Shown here piece after piece: positions 24,945 to 33,025 of a DNA stretch of 64,000 bases. The position numbers and the translations under genes are program-made. Under the pieces are notes generated by a model. That model saw nothing but the letters and a program-made list of their open reading frames with translations, had not been told where the DNA came from and ran no database searches. Position 1 is the stretch's first letter. Each line of letters opens with the position of its first letter. This DNA comes from Streptomyces noursei (lineage in GTDB: Bacteria; Actinomycetota; Actinomycetes; Streptomycetales; Streptomycetaceae): assembly GCF_001646665.1 (NCBI RefSeq), contig NZ_LWBU01000035.1:1-64000 (forward strand), in the 5' to 3' direction.

Positions 24945-25334
24945 ATGATCAAGAAGGTTCTGGCCACGGCCGGTGTCGCCGCCGCCGTTCTCGGTGCGTC
25001 CGCGCCGGTGGCCGCCGCCGTGGGTGACCGCGGAATCGACACGCAGAACGGCAACTTCGCCACCCAGTCGTACGGCAACACCACCACCGGGGGCCAGATG
25101 AGCCCGCAGGTCGGGCTCGTCCAGGGGTCGCTGAACAAGCTGTGCGTCGGCCTGCCGGTCCAGGGTGACGTCCAGAACATCCTGCTCATCAACATCGGTG
25201 TCCAGGACCTGGTGAACGACACCCAGAACCAGCAGTGCGCCGAGAACTCGACGGCCGTCAAGGGTGACAGCGCCCTGTCGCACATCCTGGAGGACGTCAT
25301 CTCCGAGAACCTCTCGGCCGCCGTCCAGGACTGA
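24945..25334 (+). CDS. Rodlin protein
   Basis: 129 residues: signal peptide (MIKKVLATAGVAAAVLGASAPVAAA), then a mature Asn/Gln-rich protein with YGNTTTGGQMSPQVGLVQGSLNKLCVGLP, NILLINIGVQDLVND, NQQCAENSTAVKGDSALSHILEDV. This matches RdlA/RdlB, which with chaplins form the rodlet layer on aerial hyphae and spores. Two cysteines are conserved. RdlA and RdlB are usually encoded as a pair near chaplin genes; here it stands alone. AAGGA precedes the ATG. Two GTTACGC copies (24872-24878 and 24894-24900) lie 45-73 bases upstream; the rest of 24744-24944 shows no other feature. Confidence 0.93.
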   Translation: MIKKVLATAGVAAAVLGASAPVAAAVGDRGIDTQNGNFATQSYGNTTTGGQMSPQVGLVQGSLNKLCVGLPVQGDVQNILLINIGVQDLVNDTQNQQCAENSTAVKGDSALSHILEDVISENLSAAVQD

Positions 25335-25411
25335 CGCGGGTCCGCCGGCCCGTACGTCGCCACCGGGCGGCGTGCGGGCCGTTCGTCTGCGCAGGGGCGG
25401 GAGGGGCGCGG

Positions 25412-25879
25412 TCAGGCGGGAGGCAGGGCGAGCGACGCCCAGACGGTCTTGCCCCACAAGGGAGCCGGGTCCCAGGACCAGGACTCGCTGAGGGCGCCGA
25501 CGAGGGCCAGACCCCGGCCGTTGCCCGCGACCTCGTGCGCGGTGCGCGGGCACGGCGGCTCGGAACTCGGGTCGGAGACGGCGCACACCACGGCGGCGGG
25601 GTAGCGGAACAGCCCCAGCCACACCGGGTTCTCCGAGGGCGGCGACGACGGGTCCAGGCCGTGCTGGACGGCATTGGTCACCAGTTCGCTGACGATCAGC
25701 GTCATGTCCGGCACCAGCGACGGCAGCGCCCACGAGGTGAGCGTGGACCGGACGAACCGCCGCGCCTGTCCGGGGCTGCGGGGAGACCCGCCCAGCCCGC
25801 AGGCGGCGAAGGCGTCCAGACTCTCGTCGCGCGGCAGCGCGGTGTCCGTGGGCGATAAGGCCGACGTGTGAGCCGTCAC
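25412..25879 (-). CDS. ATP-binding protein (RsbW-like anti-sigma kinase)
   Basis: 155 residues with a HATPase_c_2 domain: TLIVSELVTNAVQHG (N-box), then a weak G1 region and GNGRGLALVGALSESW (G2). The preceding basic ARRFVRSTLTSW is typical of the streptomycete small ATPases. These resemble anti-sigma kinases and are often found with DUF397 and Scr1-type XRE genes, as here. The GTG at 25879 is chosen because GGGGGA lies about nine bases upstream. It diverges from the DUF397 gene. Confidence 0.88.
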   Translation of the reverse strand: MTAHTSALSPTDTALPRDESLDAFAACGLGGSPRSPGQARRFVRSTLTSWALPSLVPDMTLIVSELVTNAVQHGLDPSSPPSENPVWLGLFRYPAAVVCAVSDPSSEPPCPRTAHEVAGNGRGLALVGALSESWSWDPAPLWGKTVWASLALPPA

Positions 25880-25960
25880 TGGGCATGTCCCCCTGCAGGC
25901 TTCGGTGTTCGACGGTGCGGCAGGTGATCTGCAACGAGTATCGTCGGCGGTACGCTGAAA

Positions 25961-25983
25961 ATGCAATTGCATCTGGGATTGCA
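25961..25983. promoter_or_regulatory. ATTGCA-type operator between the ATPase and DUF397 genes
   Basis: A 12-bp palindrome ATGCAATTGCAT (25961-25972) followed by another ATTGCA (25978-25983), in an otherwise GC-rich region. The AT-rich symmetric repeats between divergent genes of a WhiJ-like group make this a likely binding site of the XRE protein. Confidence 0.6.
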
Positions 25984-26025
25984 GTCAAGGATGGCTGGAA
26001 CGCCTGAGCGAAACGGGAGGGGTTG

Positions 26026-26265
26026 GTGAGGGTGGAGTTCTCCAACGGTATGCGGGCCGGGGCCCTGGGCCCGGTCACCTGGACCAAGAGCAAGCGCAGC
26101 AACGCCACAGGCAACTGCGTCGAGTTGGCGGTGCTCCCGGGTGACCGGATCGCCGTCCGCAACTCCCGGGATCCCCAGGGGCCGGCGCTCATATATACGC
26201 GCGACGAGATCGCCGCGTTCGTCGCGGGCGCCCGGGACGGCGACTTCGACACCGTACTTGACTGA
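26026..26265 (+). CDS. DUF397 domain protein
   Basis: 79 residues with the DUF397 pattern: TWTKSKRSNATGNCVELAVLPGDRIAVRNSRDPQGPALIYTRDEIAAFV. DUF397 proteins work with a cognate Scr1/WhiJ-type XRE regulator, binding it and modulating DNA binding. The order here is DUF397 first and XRE second, with 84 bases between. GTG start with GGGAGGGG just upstream; a TTG three bases earlier is possible. Confidence 0.92.
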   Translation: MRVEFSNGMRAGALGPVTWTKSKRSNATGNCVELAVLPGDRIAVRNSRDPQGPALIYTRDEIAAFVAGARDGDFDTVLD

Positions 26266-26349
26266 ATCGGCCACCGGTCGACCCACGCTCTGGCTCAGCG
26301 GACCGCGTGCTGGATACTGTCGTGTCCTCACAGAGCAGGAGCGCCCAAG

Positions 26350-27255
26350 ATGGCTGCAACGGAACGGAGCCCGTCGTTGTTCGTCCGGCCCCTGGGGGCG
26401 GTCGAGAACAACCCGACCGCCCTGAAGCTCATCCTGGGCGGCAAGCTGCGCGAACTGCGGGTGAACGCGGGGCTCGACCCCGCGGACGTCGACCTCCGCC
26501 TCGGTTTCTCCCGGTCGAAGACCAGCAGGATCGAGCTGGGCCGCCACGGCTGCAAGCCCGCCGACGCGGCGGCCCTGCTGCGGCTGTACGGCGTCGACGA
26601 CGAGGAACTGCTCACGGAGTTCCAGCGGTTGGTGGCCCAGTCCCGCCGCCCCGACTGGTGGCGCTCCTTCAGCGACGTCCTGTCCGACTTCTTCACGCCG
26701 CTGGTCGCCCTGGAGGGCGCGGCCGCGATCATACGCACCTACGAGCCGTTCTACGTGCCGGGCCTGCTGCAGACCCCGGCGTACGCGCGTGCGGTGATCG
26801 AGTCCGGCCCCGCCCGGCTCCTCCCGCACGAGATCAGGCGCCGGGTGGACCTGCGGCAGGAACGGCAGCGGCAGCTCGACCAGCCCGACGCGCCCCGCCT
26901 GTGGGCCGTGATCGACGAGTCGGTGCTCATGCGGACGGTGGGCGGCCCGCGCGTGATGCGGGAGCAGCTGGAACACCTGGCGAACATGATGCTGCGCCCG
27001 CATGTCACCGTGCAGGTCGCGCCGTTGGACGTCACCGCGTCCGTGGGCGTCGGGACCGGCGTGACGTATCTGCGGTTCGCGCTCGGCGACCTGCGGGACG
27101 CCGTCTACATCGAGCACCTCACGGACAGCACCTTCAGCCAGAAGCCCCAGACCGTCGAGCAGTACCGCGACATGCTCGACAGACTGGGGGCCTGCGCGCT
27201 CACCCCGAAGGAGTCCCTGGTGCTGCTGGAGGAACGGATCGCGCGCTACTCCTGA
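26350..27255 (+). CDS. Scr1/WhiJ-like XRE regulator (DUF5753)
   Basis: 301 residues: N-terminal helix-turn-helix (about 28-85, LGGKLRELRVNAGLDPADVDLRLGFSRSKTSRIELGR) and a C-terminal DUF5753 (Scr1) domain (about 105-295, YEPFYVPGLLQTPAYARAVIE; VIDESVLMRTVGGPRVMREQLEHL). Together with the DUF397 protein and the divergent ATPase it forms a WhiJ/AbaA-like unit; such units influence sporulation or antibiotic production in S. coelicolor. The residue spacing is normal for the family. Confidence 0.93.
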   Translation: MAATERSPSLFVRPLGAVENNPTALKLILGGKLRELRVNAGLDPADVDLRLGFSRSKTSRIELGRHGCKPADAAALLRLYGVDDEELLTEFQRLVAQSRRPDWWRSFSDVLSDFFTPLVALEGAAAIIRTYEPFYVPGLLQTPAYARAVIESGPARLLPHEIRRRVDLRQERQRQLDQPDAPRLWAVIDESVLMRTVGGPRVMREQLEHLANMMLRPHVTVQVAPLDVTASVGVGTGVTYLRFALGDLRDAVYIEHLTDSTFSQKPQTVEQYRDMLDRLGACALTPKESLVLLEERIARYS

Positions 27256-27319
27256 CGACCCGCGGACCACGCCGGACGTTCGTACGTCGGGCGGACGACG
27301 GCGGACCGCCGGGCCGCTC

Positions 27320-28132
27320 CTAGCGGATCCTGGCGACGCCGCCCCACTCCACCCACTCGTCGGTCTGCTGGGTGGGGGCGAGGTCGTTGTCGGGGCGCCA
27401 GGTCGACACCTCCACCAGGCCCGGTTCGAGGATCTCCATGCCGTCGAGGAACGCGGCCACCTCGTGCTCCTCCCGCACCCGGCCCCAGTGGCCGTCGGTG
27501 GCCTGCGCCATGAAGTCGGTCACGAAGGTCCGGATCTCCGGACGGTCGCTGACGAGCTGGCACACCACCAGGAAGCTCCCCGGTACGAGGCGCTCGGCGA
27601 CCCGCCGGACGAGCGCGCCCGGGTCGTCGGCGTCCGGGATGCAGTGCAGCACCGACACGAACAGTGCCGCGACGGGCTGGTCGAAGTCGATGAGCCGCGT
27701 GGTCTCCTCGTGGCCGAAGATGCCGTCGGTGTCCCGCATGTCCGCCTGGATCACCGCGGTGCGGTCGTTCTCGTCCAGGAGGGCGCGGCCGTGCGCCAGC
27801 ACGATGGGGTCGTTGTCGACGTACACGACCCGGGAGGCGGGGTCGACGGCCTGGGCGACCTGGTGGACGTTGTCCTGGGTGGGCAGACCCGACCCGTGGT
27901 CGACGAATTGGCGAATTCCGTACTCCGTCGCCAGGACGCGCACGACCCGGCGCAGGAAGTGCCGGTTGTTCACCGCGAGCGTCTTGGTGCTGGGGACCTG
28001 CTTCAGCAGGAGCTCGCACGCCTCGCGGTCGGACTCGTAGTTGTCACTGCCGCCCAGGAAGAAGTCGTACATGCGCGCCACGCTGGGCACGGTCGTGTCA
28101 ATTTCCGCAGGGCTCCACAACTCGCGTGCCAT
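27320..28132 (-). CDS. SAM-dependent methyltransferase (DUF574, PF04672)
   Basis: 270 residues. The opening SVARMYDFFLGGSDNYESDREACELLL and the SAM-binding region RQFVDHGSGLPTQDNVHQVAQ and VVYVDNDPIVLAHGRALL are diagnostic of the PF04672 methyltransferases, which are greatly expanded in streptomycetes. Substrates are mostly unknown. ATG 28132 (MARELWS) is chosen over an ATG at 28183. It lies convergent to the XRE gene, with a 64-base gap. Confidence 0.92.
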   Translation of the reverse strand: MARELWSPAEIDTTVPSVARMYDFFLGGSDNYESDREACELLLKQVPSTKTLAVNNRHFLRRVVRVLATEYGIRQFVDHGSGLPTQDNVHQVAQAVDPASRVVYVDNDPIVLAHGRALLDENDRTAVIQADMRDTDGIFGHEETTRLIDFDQPVAALFVSVLHCIPDADDPGALVRRVAERLVPGSFLVVCQLVSDRPEIRTFVTDFMAQATDGHWGRVREEHEVAAFLDGMEILEPGLVEVSTWRPDNDLAPTQQTDEWVEWGGVARIR

Positions 28133-28258
28133 CCAGTCCTCATCCGCTCGGGTGCCGTCAACTCGGTCGTACGAGAGGCACATGCTAGGGAGAGTCGGCC
28201 CGCCGGTACGAAGAATGACCGTAAGAGCAGTCGCTGAGGACCTCTTTCGGCCAACGTG

Positions 28259-29515
28259 TCAGCGCGTGACACCTTCGCTGCCGTCGTGCCAGCGCTCCAG
28301 CCGGCGTTGCAGCACCTGGAGCGCTCCTCGCTGGCGTCCCGGCACCCGCCGGCGCAGGGCGATCAGGGCGGGGGCGAGGGCGCGGGCGGTGTCCGCGTCA
28401 CGGAGCTGTTCCCACTGGTGGTGGGCCCGGTCCACGGCGCCCTCGACCTCGGGATCGTCCGAGGTCTGCCGGCGCGTCAGTCTGGCCTCCGCGGCGACCA
28501 TCCACAGGCGGCAACTGGCCGCCGGGTCCCCGGCGAGCCGGGCCAGGTCGGCGCGGACCTCCAGCCAGTGGATCGCCTGGGGCGAGCCGGAGCCGTGCGT
28601 GCGGTGGGCGTGCTGCTCCCAGGCAGCGGCGGCGGCGGCCGCCTCGTCGTGCCGGCCCGACTCGGCGGCGGCGAGGACGGCCGGCAGCGGGTCGGCGCCG
28701 GTCTCCCGGCGAGCCGGAGGTACGGCGCTACCGGCAGACCGGCCGGACGGTTCACCCGGAGCGGGTACGGCCGCGGGCGCCGGCCCGGACAGCGGCGGCA
28801 CGGACAGCGGCGGCACGAGCCCCGGGACCTGCCCCGCGACCTGCGCCGGGGGGAAGTCGGCGGCGAACACCAGTGCGCCGAGCGTCGCGCCCGGCTCGGC
28901 CGAGATCTGGGCGACGACCTGCTCGTGGAGCGCCGCCAGGGACGGGCGCGCCCCGCTCCGCCAGATCGCCGCGCAGGCCTTCAGGTAGTCGGGGCTCGCG
29001 ATCGCCCGGCGCGGCGGAGGGGGGACGACCCGGCCGTACACGCGCGCCCCGTGACAGAGCGCCGGCAGGCCCGGGCCGGCGGCGAGCCGGCGCCAGGCCT
29101 GGTCGTCGGCGACCAGGTCGACCATGACCGTGGTGGTGCCGGGCCGGCGGAGTCTCAGCTCACCGGCGATCCAGTGCCAGGGCAGTGCCGTGTACCGCAG
29201 GGTGGACGGTGACGTACGCGCCAGGGCGAGGTGCACCAGCTGCTGCCGGTGGTCGAGGTGGAGCTGCCCGGTGACGTAGAGGGAGAGCGGACCGGGCGTG
29301 GCGACGGCGGCTCGGAGGCGGGTGAGGACCGCCTGGGGGTCGAGCGGGTCCGCCAGCTCGACCAGCGTCGCCGCATCCGTGCCGGTCAGCGCCCCCGGCG
29401 GTACGGCGGCGAGCGCGGGAAGCACGCCCACCGCGTCGATCAGTCGTCCCTTGCCGACGGGGGCGGCCGCCAGCAGCAGCGCCGTCCCGGCCGTGTCCTC
29501 CCTGTCGATCACCAC
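28259..29515 (-). CDS. Unknown protein: possible pseudo-caspase domain plus TPR-like C-terminus
   Basis: 418 residues, no signal or membrane helix. Residues about 60-130 (DPQAVLTRLR, GPLSLYVTGQLHLDHRQQLVHLALARTS, YTALPWHWIAGELRLRRPGTTTVMVDLVAD) follow the strand order of bacterial caspase-like (C14) domains, where GHG and DCC motifs would fall at TGQ and DLV. Both catalytic residues are thus absent. A Pro-rich linker (about 230-280) leads to TPR-like helices (EAAAAAAAWEQHAHRTHG, RLAGDPAASCRLWMVAAEARL). I do not recognise a named family; the caspase relation is an inference. GTG start. The gene is on the same strand as the methyltransferase. Confidence 0.7.
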   Translation of the reverse strand: MVIDREDTAGTALLLAAAPVGKGRLIDAVGVLPALAAVPPGALTGTDAATLVELADPLDPQAVLTRLRAAVATPGPLSLYVTGQLHLDHRQQLVHLALARTSPSTLRYTALPWHWIAGELRLRRPGTTTVMVDLVADDQAWRRLAAGPGLPALCHGARVYGRVVPPPPRRAIASPDYLKACAAIWRSGARPSLAALHEQVVAQISAEPGATLGALVFAADFPPAQVAGQVPGLVPPLSVPPLSGPAPAAVPAPGEPSGRSAGSAVPPARRETGADPLPAVLAAAESGRHDEAAAAAAAWEQHAHRTHGSGSPQAIHWLEVRADLARLAGDPAASCRLWMVAAEARLTRRQTSDDPEVEGAVDRAHHQWEQLRDADTARALAPALIALRRRVPGRQRGALQVLQRRLERWHDGSEGVTR

Positions 29516-29533
29516 AGCAGCACCGTATCCGTT

Positions 29534-30076
29534 CTACGCGGCGCCGGGTCCCACCGGGTGGCGCGGCGGCAGGCGGTGGAGGCGGACCTCGGCCAGCACG
29601 CCGCCCGTGACGACGGCGGTCATGTACGTGCAGTGCGGCCGGCGCCGGCGGTCGGTGGGCGAACCGGGGTTGAGCAGCCGCAACCCACCGCGGGCCGTGG
29701 TGTCCCAGGGGATGTGGCTGTGCCCGAACACCAGGACGTCCAGGTCGGGGAACCGCTCTTCGCACCGGCGTTCGCGGCCTTGCGCGGGACCCGTCTCGTG
29801 GACGACCCCGAACCGCAGGCCGCCGAGTTCGGCGCGCGCCACCTCGGGCAGCCGGGCCCGCAGTTCCGGGCCGTCGTTGTTGCCGTGGACGCCCAGCAGC
29901 CGCGCGGCGCGGTCCTCCAGGAGGTCCAGGGTGGCGGTGTCCACCCAGTCGCCCGCGTGGATCACCACGTCGGCTTCCCCGACGGCCGCCAGGAGCTCGG
30001 CGGGCAGGTGCTTGGCCCGCTTGGGCAGGTGGGTGTCGGAGGTCAGGAGCAGGCGCAGGTCGCGGGTCGGCTTCAC
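29534..30076 (-). CDS. Metallophosphoesterase (YfcE-like)
   Basis: 180 residues, calcineurin-like fold. Metal ligands appear in order: SDTHL (Asp, His), HAGDW (Asp), HGNND (Asn), GVVHETG (His) and GHSH (His, His), the set needed for a dinuclear centre. YfcE/MJ0936-type enzymes hydrolyse phosphodiesters in vitro; the natural substrate is unclear. GTG start with GAGGG directly before it. Ends 18 bases before the 28259-29515 gene start, and lies three bases from the epsilon-subunit gene stop upstream, so all three may be one operon. Confidence 0.92.
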   Translation of the reverse strand: MKPTRDLRLLLTSDTHLPKRAKHLPAELLAAVGEADVVIHAGDWVDTATLDLLEDRAARLLGVHGNNDGPELRARLPEVARAELGGLRFGVVHETGPAQGRERRCEERFPDLDVLVFGHSHIPWDTTARGGLRLLNPGSPTDRRRRPHCTYMTAVVTGGVLAEVRLHRLPPRHPVGPGAA

Positions 30077-30079
30077 CCC

Positions 30080-30322
30080 TCAATGGTGCGGGTGGCGGGG
30101 CGGGAGCCCGAAGCGGGCGCGCCATGAGCCGGGGGCGGGGTGGGCCCGCCAGCCGCGGTCCCACTCGGCCCGGCGCCCGGTCGCGCCGTGCCCCCTCCCC
30201 TGCGCACCGTGCCCCGGACCCTCCGTGCCGGTGCGGCACACGAGTGCGGTCAGGACGGCGGTGAGGGCGGCCAGTTCGGTGGGGGTGGGGCGGCCGTGGA
30301 CGATGCGGAGGTGGAGGGACAT
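30080..30322 (-). CDS. Acyl-CoA carboxylase epsilon subunit (AccE-like)
   Basis: 80 residues with the PF13822 pattern: an N-terminal LRIVHGRPTPTELAALTAVLTAL strand-helix and a C-terminal WRAHPAPGSWRARFGLP. Epsilon subunits bind the carboxyltransferase beta subunit and raise activity of acetyl/propionyl-CoA carboxylases in actinobacteria. They are normally next to accD/pccB; none is here. Its neighbour across the upstream region is rppA, whose enzyme consumes five malonyl-CoA. A 10-bp inverted repeat (30329-30338 with 30349-30358) lies just upstream of the ATG. Confidence 0.78.
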   Translation of the reverse strand: MSLHLRIVHGRPTPTELAALTAVLTALVCRTGTEGPGHGAQGRGHGATGRRAEWDRGWRAHPAPGSWRARFGLPPRHPHH

Positions 30323-30328
30323 TCGTCC

Positions 30329-30358
30329 ATGCTCCGCCGCTCCCCGCGGGCGGAGCAT
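30329..30358. promoter_or_regulatory. Inverted repeat in the accE-rppA intergenic region
   Basis: ATGCTCCGCC (30329-30338) and GGCGGAGCAT (30349-30358), seven bases upstream of the epsilon-subunit start. The 353-base region 30323-30675 otherwise contains no gene and must hold the rppA promoter, which I could not place with confidence. Confidence 0.4.
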
Positions 30359-30675
30359 CCGCTGCTCCCCCGTCCGGGGGAACGGACGGTGCCCGTACGG
30401 GTCCGTGCGCCGGCCGGGCGCAACGCCCGGGGCTGGCGCGACGGCGGGGTGTGTGCTCCGTGCGCGGGCCCCGGGCCGGTCGCGGGCAGGTGCCGGTCGG
30501 GGCCGGTGGGGGCCGGTCGGGGCGGCGTCCCGGTGGTGCGCGCACCCGGCGGGCCGGGTCGGCGGAGGGTGCCGCGTCACCGGTTCGACGTAACGGGCGG
30601 GACGTCCTTCGACGCGCGCGGCGCACGCCGGTCACGGATCCTTTGAGGTGCAAACGCGACGAAAGGGCTTACCCC

Positions 30676-31809
30676 ATGGCCACGTTGTGCAGACCCGCGG
30701 TTTCCGTGCCCGAGCACGTGATCACGATGCAGCAGACGCTCGACCTGGCGCGGACCATCCACGCGGACCACCCTCAGCTGCAGCTGGCCCTGCGGCTGAT
30801 GGAGAACACCGGCGTCCAGAAGCGGCACCTCCTGAGGCCCATCGAGGAGACGCTGCGGCACGACGGGTTCGAGATACGGAACCGGATATACGAGGCCGAG
30901 GCCAAGGCCCGGGTGCCGGCGGTCATCGACCGGGCGCTCGAGGACGCGGAGCTCCGGGCCGCGGACATCGACGTGATCATCTACGTGTCGTGCACCGGCT
31001 TCATGATGCCGTCGCTCACGGCCTGGCTGATCAACACGATGGGCTTCCGCAGCGACACCCGGCAGGTGCCCATCGCCCAGCTCGGCTGCGCGGCGGGCGG
31101 CGCTGCGATCAACCGGGCGCACGACTTCTGCACCGCCTACCCGGAGGCGAACGCGCTCATCGTGGCGTGCGAGTTCTGCTCGCTGTGCTACCAGCCGACC
31201 GACCTGGGCGTCGGCAACCTGCTGTCCAACGGCCTGTTCGGCGACGGAGTCGCGGCAGCGGTGATGCGGGGCCGGGGCGGAACGGGTGTGGCACTGGAGC
31301 GCAACGGCTCCTATCTGGTCCCCGAGACGGAGGACTGGATCGCGTACGACGTACGTTCCACCGGCTTCCACTTCAAGCTGGACAAGCGGGTGCCCGGCAC
31401 CATGGAACCGCTGGCGCCGGCTCTGAAGGAGCTGGCGGGACAGCACGACTGGGACGCCTCCGACCTGGACTTCTACATCATCCACGCGGGTGGTCCGAGG
31501 ATCCTGGACGACCTCAGCAAGTTCCTGGGCGTGCCCGCCGAGGCGTTCCGCTTCAGCCGGGCCACGCTCACGGAGTACGGGAACATCGCGAGTGCCGTCG
31601 TCCTGGACGCGCTGCGGCGGATGTTCGACGAGGGGGGCGTGCACCCCACGGCGCGCGGTCTGCTCGCGGGCTTCGGCCCCGGCATCACGGCCGAGATGTC
31701 GCTCGGCCGGTGGACCGTCTCCGAGCGGGCGTCCGAGCGCCTCGGCACCCGTGTGATCAGTGACGTGCCCGACCGTGTCCTGGTGGAGGAACCGACCCGT
31801 GCTGGATGA
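30676..31809 (+). CDS. rppA: Type III polyketide synthase, 1,3,6,8-tetrahydroxynaphthalene synthase
   Basis: 377 residues, chalcone-synthase superfamily. The catalytic triad is Cys138 (QLGCAAGG), His270 (IIHAGG) and Asn303 (YGNIAS), the numbering known for RppA of S. griseus. RppA condenses five malonyl-CoA to 1,3,6,8-tetrahydroxynaphthalene, which oxidises to flaviolin and then to melanin-like pigments. GAAAGGG precedes the ATG. The last 11 bases overlap the start of the P450 gene, and the cupin follows, the same order as SCO1206-SCO1208 in S. coelicolor. The protein is full length with all active-site residues. Confidence 0.96.
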   Translation: MATLCRPAVSVPEHVITMQQTLDLARTIHADHPQLQLALRLMENTGVQKRHLLRPIEETLRHDGFEIRNRIYEAEAKARVPAVIDRALEDAELRAADIDVIIYVSCTGFMMPSLTAWLINTMGFRSDTRQVPIAQLGCAAGGAAINRAHDFCTAYPEANALIVACEFCSLCYQPTDLGVGNLLSNGLFGDGVAAAVMRGRGGTGVALERNGSYLVPETEDWIAYDVRSTGFHFKLDKRVPGTMEPLAPALKELAGQHDWDASDLDFYIIHAGGPRILDDLSKFLGVPAEAFRFSRATLTEYGNIASAVVLDALRRMFDEGGVHPTARGLLAGFGPGITAEMSLGRWTVSERASERLGTRVISDVPDRVLVEEPTRAG

Positions 31810-33025
31810 GACGACGACCACGGCGGCACTGCCCCCCGTGCGCCACTGGCCCGCCCTGGACCTGTTCGGCGTGGAGTTCGACCCGGTGCTCGCGGAGCTG
31901 ATGCGCGAGGGCCCGGTCACCCGGATCAAGCTGCCCAACGGCGACGGCTGGGCCTGGCTGGTGACGCGTTACGACGACGTCAGGGCGGTGACGAACGACC
32001 CGCGCTTCAGCCGCAAGCTGGTCGTGGAGAACGACGTCACACGGCTGGCCCCGCACTTCATCCCGGTGGACGGGGCGGTGGGCTTCGAGGATCCGCCCGA
32101 CCACACGCGGCTGCGCAGGGCGGTGGCGCCGGCGTTCACCACGCGGGGCGTGGAGCGGCTGCGCGAGCGGGCCCGGCGGATGCTCGACGAACTGGTCGAG
32201 GAGGTGCTGGCCGACGGCCCGCCCGCCGACTTCACCGAGCGGCTGCTGGGGCCGTTCCCGCTGGCGGTGGTGTGCGAGCTGATGGGCGTGCCGTCCATCG
32301 ACCGGCCGCGGATGCACGAGTGGACGAACCTGATCCTGTCGTCCGCGCACGGTGTCGAGCGCAGCCAGCGCGCGAAGGAGGACATGTGCGCCTACTTCGC
32401 CGACCTGCTCAGCCAGCCACGTGACGGGGACGGCGACGACGACGAGAGCGTCGTCGGGCTGCTGGGCACGGCCGTGGCGAACGGTGAGATCACGGCCTCC
32501 GAGGCGGTGGGGCTGGCGCTGCTGATCCAGATCGGCGGCGAGGCGGTCACGAACAACTGCGGGAACATGCTGTTCGTCCTGCTCACCCACCCGGAGCACA
32601 TGGCGCGGCTGCGCGCCGAGCCGGACGTCCGCCCGCGCGCCATCGACGAGTTGCTCCGCTACATCCCGCACCGCAGCGCCGTGGGTCTGTCCCGCATCGC
32701 GCTGGAGGACGTGACGGTGGCGGGGGTGCGGATCCGGGCCGGCGAGCCGGTGTACGTCTCGTACCTGGCGGCCAACCGCGATCCGCACGTGTTCCCCGCG
32801 CCGGAGTCGCTGGACTTCGACCGGAGTCACAACCCGCATGTGGCGTTCGGGTACGGTCCTCACTTCTGCGTGGGCGCGATGCTCGCGCGGATGGAGTCGG
32901 AACTGCTGGTGGACGCCTTCCTGGACCGGTTCCCCGGTCTGCGCTTCGCGGTCCCGGTCGAGGAGGTGCGGTTCCGCCGCGGGGCGCTCATCCGCGGGCC
33001 CGAGTCCCTTCCGGTGACCTGGTGA
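31799..33025 (+). CDS. Cytochrome P450, CYP158-like (flaviolin-coupling)
   Basis: 408 residues. The heme-binding loop FGYGPHFCVGAM holds the ligand Cys357; the K-helix ExxR is in IDELLRYIPHR; the I-helix reads QIGGEAVTNN, where Glu replaces the usual Asp. The C-terminal third (RSAVGLSRIALEDV, YVSYLAANRDP, GALIRGPESLPVTW) is very close to what I recall of CYP158A2, which dimerises flaviolin to biflaviolin. GTG start at 31799, inside the rppA end, with GGAGGA about nine bases upstream. It needs a ferredoxin and reductase, not encoded here. Confidence 0.93.
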   Translation: MLDETTTTAALPPVRHWPALDLFGVEFDPVLAELMREGPVTRIKLPNGDGWAWLVTRYDDVRAVTNDPRFSRKLVVENDVTRLAPHFIPVDGAVGFEDPPDHTRLRRAVAPAFTTRGVERLRERARRMLDELVEEVLADGPPADFTERLLGPFPLAVVCELMGVPSIDRPRMHEWTNLILSSAHGVERSQRAKEDMCAYFADLLSQPRDGDGDDDESVVGLLGTAVANGEITASEAVGLALLIQIGGEAVTNNCGNMLFVLLTHPEHMARLRAEPDVRPRAIDELLRYIPHRSAVGLSRIALEDVTVAGVRIRAGEPVYVSYLAANRDPHVFPAPESLDFDRSHNPHVAFGYGPHFCVGAMLARMESELLVDAFLDRFPGLRFAVPVEEVRFRRGALIRGPESLPVTW

